38,493 nucleotides of DNA, taken from Thermoplasmata archaeon. GTDB taxonomy: Archaea > Thermoplasmatota > Thermoplasmata > Thermoplasmatales > Thermoplasmataceae. The position numbers and the translations under genes are program-made. The notes under the pieces are model-generated. The model searched no databases. It was not told the origin of the DNA and saw only the letters and a program-made list of their open reading frames with translations. Within the stretch, counting starts at the first letter, position 1. The number at the start of each line of letters is the position of its first letter. Location of the stretch: the NCBI GenBank assembly GCA_021846695.1, contig JAJZWN010000007.1, positions 1 to 38,493 on the forward strand, written 5' to 3'. This document shows positions 1 through 7,972 of this stretch, piece after piece.

Positions 1-20
1 ACTTAAAACATTAAATAATG

Positions 21-28
21 TTTAAATA
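21..28 (+). promoter_or_regulatory. TATA box for the MIP18-like gene
   Basis: The AT-rich octamer TTTAAATA is centred about 26 bases before the ATG at 51, the usual distance between an archaeal TATA box and the transcription start. This favours a leaderless mRNA starting at or next to that ATG, and argues against the in-frame upstream ATG at 18, which lies before the box. Confidence 0.6.
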
Positions 29-50
29 CATATTTAACATTGAATATATT

Positions 51-353
51 ATGGTAACAAAAGAGGAAATTCTCGAGGCATTAAAGGAGGTATCAGATCC
101 TGAGATAGGTATGGATGTAGTAAACCTGGGACTGGTATATGATGTGGAAATTACAGATAAAAACAGAGTTTACATAAAGATGACAATGACGGCCCCCACA
201 TGCCCGGTAACACCGTGGATTCTCTCAGAAGCACAGAAATGTGTGGAGAATCTTGCAGATGTTGAAGCTGCTGATATAGAGCTTGTCTGGGACCCGCAGT
301 GGAATCCAGAAATGATGACAGACTATGCAAAGGAACAGTTAAATATGTATTAG
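51..353 (+). CDS. MIP18/PaaD-like (DUF59) Fe-S assembly protein
   Basis: Small 100-residue protein of the MIP18/SufT/PaaD family, which helps place iron-sulfur clusters into target proteins. The family signature is visible: an N-terminal helix (EEILEALKEV), the SDPEIGMDVVNLGLVYDV segment, and the TAPTCPVT motif with the conserved cysteine near residue 50, followed by an EAADIELVWDPQWNPEMM C-terminal part. Length is normal for a stand-alone family member. An upstream in-frame ATG at 18 would add 11 residues but precedes the TATA box, so 51 is preferred. The gene stands alone on the plus strand just before the TBP gene. The specific client protein cannot be read from the sequence. Confidence 0.9.
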   Translation: MVTKEEILEALKEVSDPEIGMDVVNLGLVYDVEITDKNRVYIKMTMTAPTCPVTPWILSEAQKCVENLADVEAADIELVWDPQWNPEMMTDYAKEQLNMY

Positions 354-390
354 GAAGAACAGGCAAAATTATTTAAGCAAAATTAAAACC

Positions 391-398
391 TTTATATA
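391..398 (+). promoter_or_regulatory. TATA box for the TBP gene
   Basis: TTTATATA preceded by an A-rich stretch that could serve as the TFB recognition element. It is centred about 32 bases before ATG 427, so the message should have little or no leader. TBP may bind its own promoter here, but that is inference. Confidence 0.55.
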
Positions 399-426
399 CC
401 CTTTAAATATAAACATATTGATCAAT

Positions 427-981
427 ATGAGTGAAATGGAAAAGATAACAATTGAAAACATAGTTGCATCAACCTCACTTGCAGAACATCTGGATTTAAG
501 CAAAATTGCACTTGCGCTAGAGGGATCAGAATACGAGCCGGAACAGTTCCCGGGATTGATATACAGATTGAAGGACCCGAAGACTGCTGTACTTATTTTC
601 AGAAGCGGAAAGGTTAACTGTACAGGGGCAAAAAATCTTGAAAATGTTAAAAAAACAATAGATATAATTATTGATAAACTTAAGAAAGCCAAAATAGAGG
701 TTTATGATAACCCGGATATCATTGTTCAGAATATTGTTGCCGTATATGATTTGGAATCTGACCTTAACCTTACGGATATAGCAATGTCCCTTGGGCTAGA
801 AAATGTAGAATACGAGCCGGAACAGTTCCCCGGGCTTGTATACAGGGTGGAGGAGCCAAAAGTTGTGCTTCTTTTATTTGGATCGGGCAAGGTTGTTTGT
901 ACCGGAGCCAAGGAAGAAAGTGAAATAGAACAGGCTGTAATAAAGGTTAAAAAGGAACTTCAAAAGGTTGGGTTAATATAA
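427..981 (+). CDS. tbp: TATA-box-binding protein
   Basis: General transcription factor that bends promoter DNA and recruits TFB and RNA polymerase. The 184-residue product shows the two direct repeats of the TBP fold: each half has an IVAxxxL start, an EYEPEQFPGL core, a VxxLxFxSGK strand and a CTGAK motif. There is no long N-terminal extension, as expected for archaea. TTG 418 is in frame but ATG 427 fits the promoter better; ATG 436 is also possible. The 3' end overlaps the end of truD on the other strand by 9 bases. The two repeats share a 23-base identical stretch at 529-551 and 808-830. Confidence 0.97.
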   Translation: MSEMEKITIENIVASTSLAEHLDLSKIALALEGSEYEPEQFPGLIYRLKDPKTAVLIFRSGKVNCTGAKNLENVKKTIDIIIDKLKKAKIEVYDNPDIIVQNIVAVYDLESDLNLTDIAMSLGLENVEYEPEQFPGLVYRVEEPKVVLLLFGSGKVVCTGAKEESEIEQAVIKVKKELQKVGLI

Positions 982-2217
982 ACTACCTTTTATTATCTCC
1001 CGCAGGAGAGAAGTGGCGTATATCCCTCTACCCAGGGAAAAACTAACCCTATTTTTTTCCATAACCCTGAAATCAATAGGGATGGCTGACATTACCCTGT
1101 AATCCCCTGAGGAGCCAAGCTTTTGGCTGGATGAGATATCAAAATCCTTTTTTGAGATCATTTCTGATTCCATAACATCTGATTCTATTTCTCCCTCAGC
1201 ACCGCCTGATATTTCCGTATTATAGCCTATCAAAGGCAAAACAGTCCTTATCCTTCCCTCTTCTGAGAGCCTGTTTAGCTTATGGATGTTATACTTTGTG
1301 GCTCTTATTAATTCCCGTTTATCAGGATTGCAGTATGAATCAATGGAGTAAAGCAGGTCCCCCTCCATAACACTGTACATACTGCCTGTTAATTTCATCC
1401 TTGCGCTGAGTATTTTATTAAAAAGATATGACTGATATGCATGTATAAAAAGCATTGAGAGATTTCTGGGGAAAACACTGAATGCATTATCATATTTTTT
1501 TTCGCGGGCAATATACCCGAGTAATGATCGTTCAAAGGTTAAATATTCCGGGAATTCCTTCAATGCAAGTTCGGCATCTTCAGTTTCTCCAAAATGCTTT
1601 CTATAATCCTCAACATCAAACTCAGGATCGTATATATAGAGTTTTACAGCCTCGGTATATTTATTCTGTAAAATTAATTTACCTATTCTGTGAGTGTTAG
1701 CCCTTATACTGCCAAAACGCTGAACCCCGTAGAAATTCGGGAATCCCCTGTTGCCCATAATTTGGTTTACTGTATCATTTATTTTGTCTTCAATTTCCCC
1801 CTCTGATTTCATCCCTATTATAAATTCATTACCCATGAGGTCTCCAAGTTTAATCATGCGATCTGTACGGAAACAGGATAAAATTTCAGCATCCCTTATT
1901 GATATGTTCCTGATATCCTGGTTCCCGGGCAGGTTTATGCAGAAATACTGTGTTGTAATGCCCAGTTTGTCCTTTGTTCCGGCATAGGTTATGCGCTTAT
2001 TGCTTATATGTAACCTATCCGCCAGATGCATCAGAAATTTATTGGTATCCCAGTTTGTCAACCTTATTTTCAGCACAGTATATTTCCCGTCACGTTTTTG
2101 TGGCAACTCTATTGGTATTTCGTTTACAATAAAACTTTCTGGATCATACTTAATTTCGGCCCTGATTCCTGGAGTGGTGGTGGAATAACCCTCTATTCCA
2201 ATATAAGTATCGTCCAT
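973..2217 (-). CDS. truD: tRNA pseudouridine synthase TruD
   Basis: Pseudouridine synthase of the TruD family, which modifies U13 of tRNA (the eukaryotic relative Pus7 uses additional sites). The 414-residue protein has the family motif YAGTKDKLGITTQ, with catalytic Asp83, and the downstream FPNFYGVQRFG motif that lines the active site. The insertion typical of TruD occupies the C-terminal half. A TATA-like element at about 2232-2243 lies about 20 bases upstream of the start, fitting a leaderless message. The gene converges on tbp with a 9-base overlap. Confidence 0.93.
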   Translation of the reverse strand: MDDTYIGIEGYSTTTPGIRAEIKYDPESFIVNEIPIELPQKRDGKYTVLKIRLTNWDTNKFLMHLADRLHISNKRITYAGTKDKLGITTQYFCINLPGNQDIRNISIRDAEILSCFRTDRMIKLGDLMGNEFIIGMKSEGEIEDKINDTVNQIMGNRGFPNFYGVQRFGSIRANTHRIGKLILQNKYTEAVKLYIYDPEFDVEDYRKHFGETEDAELALKEFPEYLTFERSLLGYIAREKKYDNAFSVFPRNLSMLFIHAYQSYLFNKILSARMKLTGSMYSVMEGDLLYSIDSYCNPDKRELIRATKYNIHKLNRLSEEGRIRTVLPLIGYNTEISGGAEGEIESDVMESEMISKKDFDISSSQKLGSSGDYRVMSAIPIDFRVMEKNRVSFSLGRGIYATSLLREIIKGSLY

Positions 2218-2293
2218 TATACTTTATTCTTTTATAATATATTGAAGTACTGGAAATATAATAATTAATTCAATGTGAATTCCATGGAAATTT

Positions 2294-2542
2294 TTAGATT
2301 ATATGATAATATATCTTTTCCAGCAGACCATTGTTTATTCTCTTCATGCCCAGTGTATGGCTTTCCACCATTTCATTCAGAAGGAATTCCAGTTCATTTT
2401 CCACAAGTATCTGTGCACCAATCTTGAGATAGCCTTTCCTTGACCTGTCATCGGTGCTGTACTTGCCAATTATTTCATCAGCTATTTGATCCTGTGTCAT
2501 CTCGCGGTTCTGGAGTATCCTTATAATATCCTCCTGGTCCAT
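2294..2542 (-). CDS. small winged-helix-like protein
   Basis: Unrecognised 82-residue protein. The N-terminal 25 residues (IIRILQNREMTQDQIADEII) resemble a helix-turn-helix of the kind found in small archaeal winged-helix proteins. Charged sequence and LVENELEFLL then look like the wing and a closing helix. No metal ligands or membrane segment are visible. A TTTATAA element at about 2563-2569 lies 24 bases upstream, supporting this start and a leaderless mRNA. A DNA-binding role is inference from the helical pattern only. Confidence 0.6.
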   Translation of the reverse strand: MDQEDIIRILQNREMTQDQIADEIIGKYSTDDRSRKGYLKIGAQILVENELEFLLNEMVESHTLGMKRINNGLLEKIYYHII

Positions 2543-2644
2543 GTATCTAAAATGCGCATAGTTATAAATAGTTTACATAAAAGATGTTAATAAATATAAA
2601 TCTCCGGTGACAATATTAGAATTTAAAAATTTTAAATGAGATTG

Positions 2645-4102
2645 TCAGTAAATTCCGGAATTCTGATAATTTGGCGGTTCTGAAACAATTCTAATGTCGT
2701 GTGGGTGGCTTTCCTTGAGACCGTTGTTGGTAATTTTCACAAACACTGCCTTTTCTCTTAGTTCCTGTATATTCGCTGCGCCCAGATATCCCATTCCGGT
2801 CTTTATGCCCCCGATGAACTGGAACAGATTTTCTGATACCTTCCCCCTGTATGGCACAGAACCTTCAACCCCTTCAGCTATGAATTCATTGCTGCCCAGT
2901 TTGCCGTATCTATCAGACTTTCCTGCCTTAATTGCACCTATTGATCCCATTCCACGGTATGCCTTGTATTTTCTCCCGTTGATAATCATTTCGGTTCCGG
3001 GGCTTTCCTCTGTACCCGCCAGGAGGGAGCCGAGCATAACAGTGGATGCTCCAGCTGCCAGTGCCTTGATCATATCACCGGAATACCTTATACCACCATC
3101 TGCTATGACAGGTATGCCTGATTCTGAGGCTACGTCAGCAACGTCTGATATTGCAGTAAGCTGTGGTACCCCTACGCCTGCAACTATTCTCGTGGTGCAT
3201 ATAGATCCGGGCCCAATTCCAACACGTAGTCCATCCACGCCTATTGATATGAGATCCTCGGCTGCTTCTGCGGTCGCTATATTGCCCGCAACAATATCTA
3301 TGCTGATTTCTTTCCTTATTTTCTTCAATGATGTGAGGACATTACTGTTATGGGCATGTGCGGTATCTATAACCAGAAAATCTGAACCTGCCTTTTCAAG
3401 GTTTACAGCCCTGTCCAGATCATACGCCCCTATGGCGGCACCGACCATTAACTGTCCCTGTTCGTCACGTGATGCATTGGGAAACTGCTCACGGGTTTTG
3501 ATATCCTTTGCAGTGATTAACCCCATTAATCTTCCACGGGAATCTACCAGTGGAAGTTTTTCAACCCTGTTCTTATAGAGTATATATTTTGCATCCTCTA
3601 TGGATACATTCTGATCTGCAGTGATAACGTCCTTTGTCATTATATCCTTCACTGCTCCATTAGAATCTGAGAATTCCAGATCTCTTTTAGTCAGAATACC
3701 AATAAGTTTACCTGAAGAAACTACCGGGAGTCCGGCTATATTTTTAGTTTTCATCAAGGTCCTGGCGACATTAACAGGCGTTTCCGGATCAATGGAAAAC
3801 ACATCCTGTATTACTATACTCTCCTCTTTTTTAACCTTTTTAATCATCTCTATCTGTTCATTAGACGACATGTTTCTGTGTATAACTCCCAGGGCCCCGT
3901 AGCGTGCCATGGCTATTGCCATTGGATCTTCTGTTACTGTATCCATTGGAGAACTTATTATGGGTATTCCAACCTTGATATGCCGGGAAAAAGTGCTGGA
4001 AACATTTGCATTTTTGGGTTCTATTGAGGAATGCAATGGTTTCAGCAGAACATCGTCAAATGTATAGCCTTCTTTTAAATTTTGAAACTTTTCTTTAAAC
4101 AT
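2645..4102 (-). CDS. guaB: IMP dehydrogenase
   Basis: Oxidises IMP to XMP with NAD+, the committed step of GMP synthesis. The 485-residue protein has full family length. The N-terminal barrel start GYTFDDVLLKP and the SSPMDTVTE motif are followed by a tandem CBS pair at about residues 95-205. The barrel then resumes with the phosphate and flap motifs: VGIGPGSICTTR contains the catalytic cysteine (Cys302), followed by IADGGIRYSGD and the MLGSLLAGTEESPG loop. A CTTAAATA element on the minus strand, about 25 bases upstream of ATG 4102, supports the start. The CBS pair suggests allosteric control by purine nucleotides. Confidence 0.97.
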   Translation of the reverse strand: MFKEKFQNLKEGYTFDDVLLKPLHSSIEPKNANVSSTFSRHIKVGIPIISSPMDTVTEDPMAIAMARYGALGVIHRNMSSNEQIEMIKKVKKEESIVIQDVFSIDPETPVNVARTLMKTKNIAGLPVVSSGKLIGILTKRDLEFSDSNGAVKDIMTKDVITADQNVSIEDAKYILYKNRVEKLPLVDSRGRLMGLITAKDIKTREQFPNASRDEQGQLMVGAAIGAYDLDRAVNLEKAGSDFLVIDTAHAHNSNVLTSLKKIRKEISIDIVAGNIATAEAAEDLISIGVDGLRVGIGPGSICTTRIVAGVGVPQLTAISDVADVASESGIPVIADGGIRYSGDMIKALAAGASTVMLGSLLAGTEESPGTEMIINGRKYKAYRGMGSIGAIKAGKSDRYGKLGSNEFIAEGVEGSVPYRGKVSENLFQFIGGIKTGMGYLGAANIQELREKAVFVKITNNGLKESHPHDIRIVSEPPNYQNSGIY

Positions 4103-4132
4103 GGAAAAGTAAGACTTATAGACTATTTAAGA

Positions 4133-4285
4133 TTATTCATAACCGGTATATATGATATCCTGTAATCTGTTATGTATATTTATTGCATCCGAGCATAGAA
4201 TATTCCAGTTTTCGTTATATCCCATAGCTTGAGCCACAACATAGCAGTACGATAAGTTGCATAAGAGTTCTCTTATGATTATAAG
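4133..4285 (-). pseudogene. possible gene relic (50-codon open frame, no good start)
   Basis: This 153-base stretch on the minus strand is open from one stop to the next and reads like protein (for example YCYVVAQAMGYNENWN, then SDAINIHNRLQDIIYTGYE before the stop), with aromatic and charged residues in a natural mix. There is no ATG at its beginning; the first GTG and ATG are internal (ATG 4225), leaving about 30 codons. It could be the 3' remnant of a truncated gene or a very short gene using GTG. Function unknown. Confidence 0.3.
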
Positions 4286-4312
4286 TCACGCTTCAGAGTG
4301 TAGAAATAGTTT

Positions 4313-4525
4313 TTATTGTGATCTATTGTTTACTTTGCCTTTATGCATCCCATATAGCATAACAAATTCTGCACAGATTATAAAAAAAACTCCGGAATAG
4401 GTAACCCCTGGAATGGACATTAGATTGAAAGGAGTGAGTAGAGACACTAATGATATAACCGTCATAGGCATCAATAAGATAATAAAAATGATTCTATATT
4501 TTAATGGTATTTTATTTCTTTTCAT
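4313..4525 (-). CDS. small two-helix membrane protein, possible partner of the upstream secreted protein
   Basis: Unrecognised 70-residue protein with a basic N-terminus (MKRNKIPLKYR) and two hydrophobic segments, about residues 11-30 and 40-59, ending in a basic tail. Its ATG overlaps the TGA of the upstream gene (ATGA), and a GGTGAT Shine-Dalgarno at 4531-4536 lies inside that gene, so the two are translationally coupled. Size, topology and coupling resemble immunity proteins encoded beside secreted toxins, but no homology is claimed. A chaperone or export partner is an alternative. Confidence 0.6.
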   Translation of the reverse strand: MKRNKIPLKYRIIFIILLMPMTVISLVSLLTPFNLMSIPGVTYSGVFFIICAEFVMLYGMHKGKVNNRSQ

Positions 4526-5310
4526 TGTAAATCACCATTGTATATAGTTAATGTATCCGAGCCATATTCCTTTAGGTCATTCGGAACCTGATTATATGGT
4601 GAGTTTATCCATGCATAGTTACCATACCAGTAATGAGCTACAAAGAAAAACACACCATTATTTCCACCCCAACTATCATAAAGACCTATAACAGCTGTAC
4701 CTATGGCTAGTATAGCAGCCAAAAACCCCATAGTGGCTAGTCCGGCAATTGCAATACTAACTAGTAATACGGCAATTAATAATTCAGTCATATCCTGAGT
4801 AAATGCAAGGGCTTTTCCATTAGGCCCCCATGAATATCTAGCCTGTAAATCCACATATACGTCATTATTTACGGACTTACCAGTTTTTATATTATTGCTT
4901 AATGTTGTAATATTATAATTTCCAGATTTAGAGTATAATGGTACTACGGTAATATTTCCATTTAATCCCGTGCTGTTAACCAATAATGACTCGTGCTCTA
5001 ATTTACCATTAACATAAACATGCAAAAGTTGACCAGTTACATTATTGCTGCCCCTGTAAAATGTATAATCCATAGTTACAGTATTATTAGTGGTTGTGGT
5101 TCCACTTATTGCAGGGGTTTCAGTCATAAAAGTACTTTTATGGCTAATGCTTTCTATATTTCTTAAATTGTATTTATTTATGTAAGACTCTAATTTTGGT
5201 GTTTTTATATTTTTATCGCTAGCCTCTGGATTATAGTATATTAGGCCCGATAAACCGGCAATCAACACAATAGTAGCAAACGAAAATGCTATAATAACTT
5301 TTTTGTCCAT
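4522..5310 (-). CDS. secreted or membrane-anchored protein with hydrophobic Gly/Ala-rich C-terminal domain
   Basis: Unrecognised 262-residue protein. Residues 4-26 form a signal anchor (VIIAFSFATIVLIAGLSGLI). The middle third is polar, Ser/Thr/Asn-rich and beta-prone, with several N-x-S/T sequons, as in extracytoplasmic glycoproteins of this group. A long hydrophobic Ala/Gly/Ile-rich block follows at about 175-205, then an aromatic tail containing YDSWGGNNGVFFFVAHYW. A TATA repeat at 5329-5340, about 24 bases upstream, supports the start. The architecture (leader, spacer, hydrophobic glycine-rich domain, small membrane partner downstream) is compatible with a membrane-active antimicrobial protein, but a pilin-like or envelope protein cannot be excluded. 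Confidence 0.65.
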   Translation of the reverse strand: MDKKVIIAFSFATIVLIAGLSGLIYYNPEASDKNIKTPKLESYINKYNLRNIESISHKSTFMTETPAISGTTTTNNTVTMDYTFYRGSNNVTGQLLHVYVNGKLEHESLLVNSTGLNGNITVVPLYSKSGNYNITTLSNNIKTGKSVNNDVYVDLQARYSWGPNGKALAFTQDMTELLIAVLLVSIAIAGLATMGFLAAILAIGTAVIGLYDSWGGNNGVFFFVAHYWYGNYAWINSPYNQVPNDLKEYGSDTLTIYNGDLQ

Positions 5311-5328
5311 ATTAATGTTAACACTTAG

Positions 5329-5340
5329 ATATATATATAT
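5329..5340 (-). promoter_or_regulatory. TATA box for the secreted-protein operon
   Basis: Twelve alternating A/T bases centred about 24 bases before the start codon at 5310, as in other leaderless promoters of this window. The rest of the gap up to 5526 shows no tRNA, repeat or coding signal. Confidence 0.5.
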
Positions 5341-5526
5341 TTCTGTAATAATATTAATAAATAATTTACTAGTAAATTAAGTATAAATAACCGTGCAATT
5401 GTATATAATATTCTGTGTGTTTATAGATTATGGCTCATCTAGTGTAATAATAGTTAAAACTCCGTTTATATTTTTTAGACATAGATCGGACGGGGCGAAT
5501 CAATTAAACCGTAACAATAAAAATTA

Positions 5527-6954
5527 ATGGAAGTATGCATTAATGATACAATGGATTTGATTGAGGACCGTAGAAGCGTACTTGCGTATTTTCAGGAGAA
5601 GGGAATCATGGTGACAAAGGACGCCCTTGATAGAATACTTGATTCAAGCATGGGTGAATTGCTTCCACATCTTGTTACAAAGGAGGTCCTGGACGCTGGT
5701 TTTCTTACAGTAAATGATGTTTTAAAATTAATAAGGCAGCCTGAACGAAAAAAAATGGATTTTGAGGTATATATACCGGATATTAAGGCCCATAGCTCCG
5801 TTGAGGATTTTCGTGAAATGTTCGTGGATAGATACCAGCGCCTGAGGAAAATTGTTGCCCAGTCTTCCGAGATGAGGGGGACATACACTATAAAAAGTGC
5901 AAAAAAGTCCCAGGGAAAGGTAAAGATCGTTGGTATGGTCTCAGATGTTGGTAGCACAAAAAATGGGCATAAAAAGCTGCTTCTGGAAGATCTGGAAGAT
6001 AGCATAACCGTTTTCCTTTTGAAGGGAAAAGGATTGAATAATGAGCTGGTGCTGGAGGATGAAGTTCTCGGTGTTATAGGATCGGTAAGCGCAAATGGAA
6101 AGGAACCGGTCCTCTTTGCAGATGAAATTATAAGACCGGATATACCATATAAAATGATAGACGAACAGAAGAAAGACCCGGTATTTGTAGCATCTCTATC
6201 TGACATACATGTTGGAAGCAAAACATTCAGGAAAGATGATTTTCTGAAAATGATTTCATGGATAAAAGCATCAAGGGAAGAGGCATCCAGGCTGAAATAC
6301 CTAATCTTAAGCGGTGATGTTGTGGATGGTATAGGTGTGTATCCTGGACAGGATCGGGACCTGGAAATATTAAATCCATATGAACAGTATCAGCAGCTGG
6401 CAGAATATGTAAATATGGTTCCTGAGGACGTTAATATATTTGTAATGCCAGGGAACCATGATATTGTAAGACTTGCAGAACCACAGCCTGTGTTTTCTGA
6501 GAAGATAAAGAGTTTTTTTAATTCAAATGTTACACTTCTGCCCAATCCATACAATCTTGTCCTTGAGAATAAAAATGTCCTTGTATACCACGGGATGTCA
6601 CTCAATGATATGATAGAGCTTGTGCCTGGAGCCAGTTATGCCAGTGTTGGATCTGCCATAGAGGAACTCTTAAAGAGAAGGCACCTGGCGCCAGTATATG
6701 GAGGAAAAACTCCAATAATACCATCAAAAAGGGATTATCACGTTATTGAAGATGTTCCTGATATATTTATAACAGGGCACATACACTCATTCTCACAGGG
6801 AAATTACAGGGGTGTAAGGTACATCAACGCCTCCACATGGCAGTCCCAGACAGACTATCAGAAAATGATGAATTTCTCACCGAATCCGTCAATAATGACA
6901 CTTTTTGACCTGAATTCAAAAACACAGATCATAAAGGACTTTAAAGAGTCATAA
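5527..6954 (+). CDS. polB: DNA polymerase D small subunit (DP1)
   Basis: Exonuclease subunit of the archaeal replicative polymerase PolD; it pairs with the large subunit DP2, which is not in this window. The 475-residue protein has an N-terminal helical region, an OB-like domain at about 130-205, and a calcineurin-type phosphoesterase domain. All metal-binding motifs are present: SLSDIHVGS (Asp226, His228), LSGDVVDG (Asp264), MPGNHD (Asn310, His311) and ITGHIHS near the C-terminus. Proofreading 3'-5' exonuclease activity is therefore expected. ATG 5551 is an alternative start because no clear TATA box stands at the right distance from 5527. The 3' end overlaps the opposite gene by 6 bases. 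Confidence 0.93.
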   Translation: MEVCINDTMDLIEDRRSVLAYFQEKGIMVTKDALDRILDSSMGELLPHLVTKEVLDAGFLTVNDVLKLIRQPERKKMDFEVYIPDIKAHSSVEDFREMFVDRYQRLRKIVAQSSEMRGTYTIKSAKKSQGKVKIVGMVSDVGSTKNGHKKLLLEDLEDSITVFLLKGKGLNNELVLEDEVLGVIGSVSANGKEPVLFADEIIRPDIPYKMIDEQKKDPVFVASLSDIHVGSKTFRKDDFLKMISWIKASREEASRLKYLILSGDVVDGIGVYPGQDRDLEILNPYEQYQQLAEYVNMVPEDVNIFVMPGNHDIVRLAEPQPVFSEKIKSFFNSNVTLLPNPYNLVLENKNVLVYHGMSLNDMIELVPGASYASVGSAIEELLKRRHLAPVYGGKTPIIPSKRDYHVIEDVPDIFITGHIHSFSQGNYRGVRYINASTWQSQTDYQKMMNFSPNPSIMTLFDLNSKTQIIKDFKES

Positions 6955-7290
6955 TGTACTTTTAATTATTTCCTCTATTTCTTTTTTGAATGTCTCCATG
7001 AAGTCGTTCAATGCCTCCTGCTTGACCCCTGATGGCGCACTCATGATACCTATCTTTGCAGTTACCTTTGCCATCTTGGCCAGTGAATCATACTCCTTTA
7101 CCTTTGCCTCCATGAATTCTTCAAGGACTTCAGTGATCTGCTTTTTCAGTTCATCATCTTCATTTATCTTTTTCCGTATATACTCCTTGATTAAATCCTT
7201 GAATACGTCATGTATGGCCTCAAAATACATTTCCTCCGAGGGCCCAGAATTTATGATATTGCTTATATATTCATTAACGTCCTTTTTCAT
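6949..7290 (-). CDS. charged helical protein of unknown function
   Basis: Unrecognised 113-residue protein, nearly all predicted helix, rich in Lys and Glu, with no Cys or Trp and no membrane segment. Heptad-like patterning in EDDELKKQITEVLEEFMEAK suggests a coiled coil or helical bundle. A short Gly/Pro break (IGIMSAPSGVKQEAL) separates the last helix. It converges on the DP1 gene with a 6-base overlap at the stops. Nothing here points to an enzymatic role; a scaffold or nucleic-acid-associated role is conceivable but unsupported. Confidence 0.7.
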   Translation of the reverse strand: MKKDVNEYISNIINSGPSEEMYFEAIHDVFKDLIKEYIRKKINEDDELKKQITEVLEEFMEAKVKEYDSLAKMAKVTAKIGIMSAPSGVKQEALNDFMETFKKEIEEIIKSTL

Positions 7291-7382
7291 AATACATTAA
7301 GCAATATTGCTAATTAAAGTTTAACCAAAGATCCTTTATTCAATTCAAAAGTATTAAATAAAAATGAATGCTCATGTATCTT

Positions 7383-7931
7383 ATGAATAAAAAGATACTG
7401 GTAATCGGTATCGCCATGCTTATCATAGGGATTGCCATGGCAGCAGGAGGAACAGAATATTTTGAGGATTCATTTAAAAGTTCATCCAGTACGCATTACA
7501 CTGAGATTAGAGCAACTGGATTAAATGTATCCGGGAATATAACCGTGAAATCAGGTTATATAGTTATGGTTGATGGTGCTGTATCAAACTCGGGACTGGT
7601 GAATTATTCTAGCCTTGCCTCTGTAAAAAATATAACGACACTTAATTCAGTAGAACAGAAGGCCAGTGAATCCGATGCTGGACTGGAGCTTTTTATAGAT
7701 TTAAAGCCGGGGACATACAAATATGTATACTTCAATAGTACTTCCACGCTACCTGAATACGGCCATATAACCGGGTCACAGTTTGATGCAATGGCTGCAC
7801 TTATCCTGGGAGGGGGTTTTATAGGTATAGTTGGATTTATTGTAATGATCTATGGGGCGATAAAAAAACAGAAGCCAAAGAATCCATATGCAGCGGATGA
7901 TCCGTACAACATAGATAATATAAAAATATGA
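7383..7931 (+). CDS. membrane protein with extracytoplasmic domain, unknown function
   Basis: Unrecognised protein of about 182 residues. A hydrophobic segment follows the basic start (MNKKILVIGIAMLIIGIAMA). A polar domain of roughly 110 residues contains several N-x-S/T sequons (NVSGNITV, NYSS, NITT, NSTS). A second membrane segment lies at about 138-160 (AALILGGGFIGIVGFIVMIY), followed by a basic cytoplasmic tail. Start 7383 is preferred over 7368 and 7374 because the ATTAAATA element at 7353-7360 lies about 26 bases upstream of it. Topology suggests a single folded domain outside the cell held by two helices. Confidence 0.7.
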   Translation: MNKKILVIGIAMLIIGIAMAAGGTEYFEDSFKSSSSTHYTEIRATGLNVSGNITVKSGYIVMVDGAVSNSGLVNYSSLASVKNITTLNSVEQKASESDAGLELFIDLKPGTYKYVYFNSTSTLPEYGHITGSQFDAMAALILGGGFIGIVGFIVMIYGAIKKQKPKNPYAADDPYNIDNIKI

Positions 7932-7972
7932 TTATATTTTTACATATGAAAAAAATAAATCAAATATTAATT

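Noticed and set aside
418..426. TTG start nine bases upstream of tbp ATG
   Set aside because: An ATG immediately downstream is better placed and no ribosome site supports TTG.
2616..2636. AT-rich inverted repeat (ATTTAAAA/ATTTTAAAT) just downstream of guaB
   Set aside because: It contains no G-C pairs and such repeats are expected by chance in sequence this AT-rich; not good evidence for a terminator.
2694..3578. Long plus-strand open frame of 294 codons opposite guaB
   Set aside because: It is the antisense shadow of a complete IMP dehydrogenase gene; its Pro/Ser/Ala-rich translation has no protein-like motifs and no promoter.
5341..5526. Possible RNA gene before the DP1 gene
   Set aside because: No tRNA cloverleaf, TPsiC-like GGTTCGA motif or stable GC-rich stem could be found.
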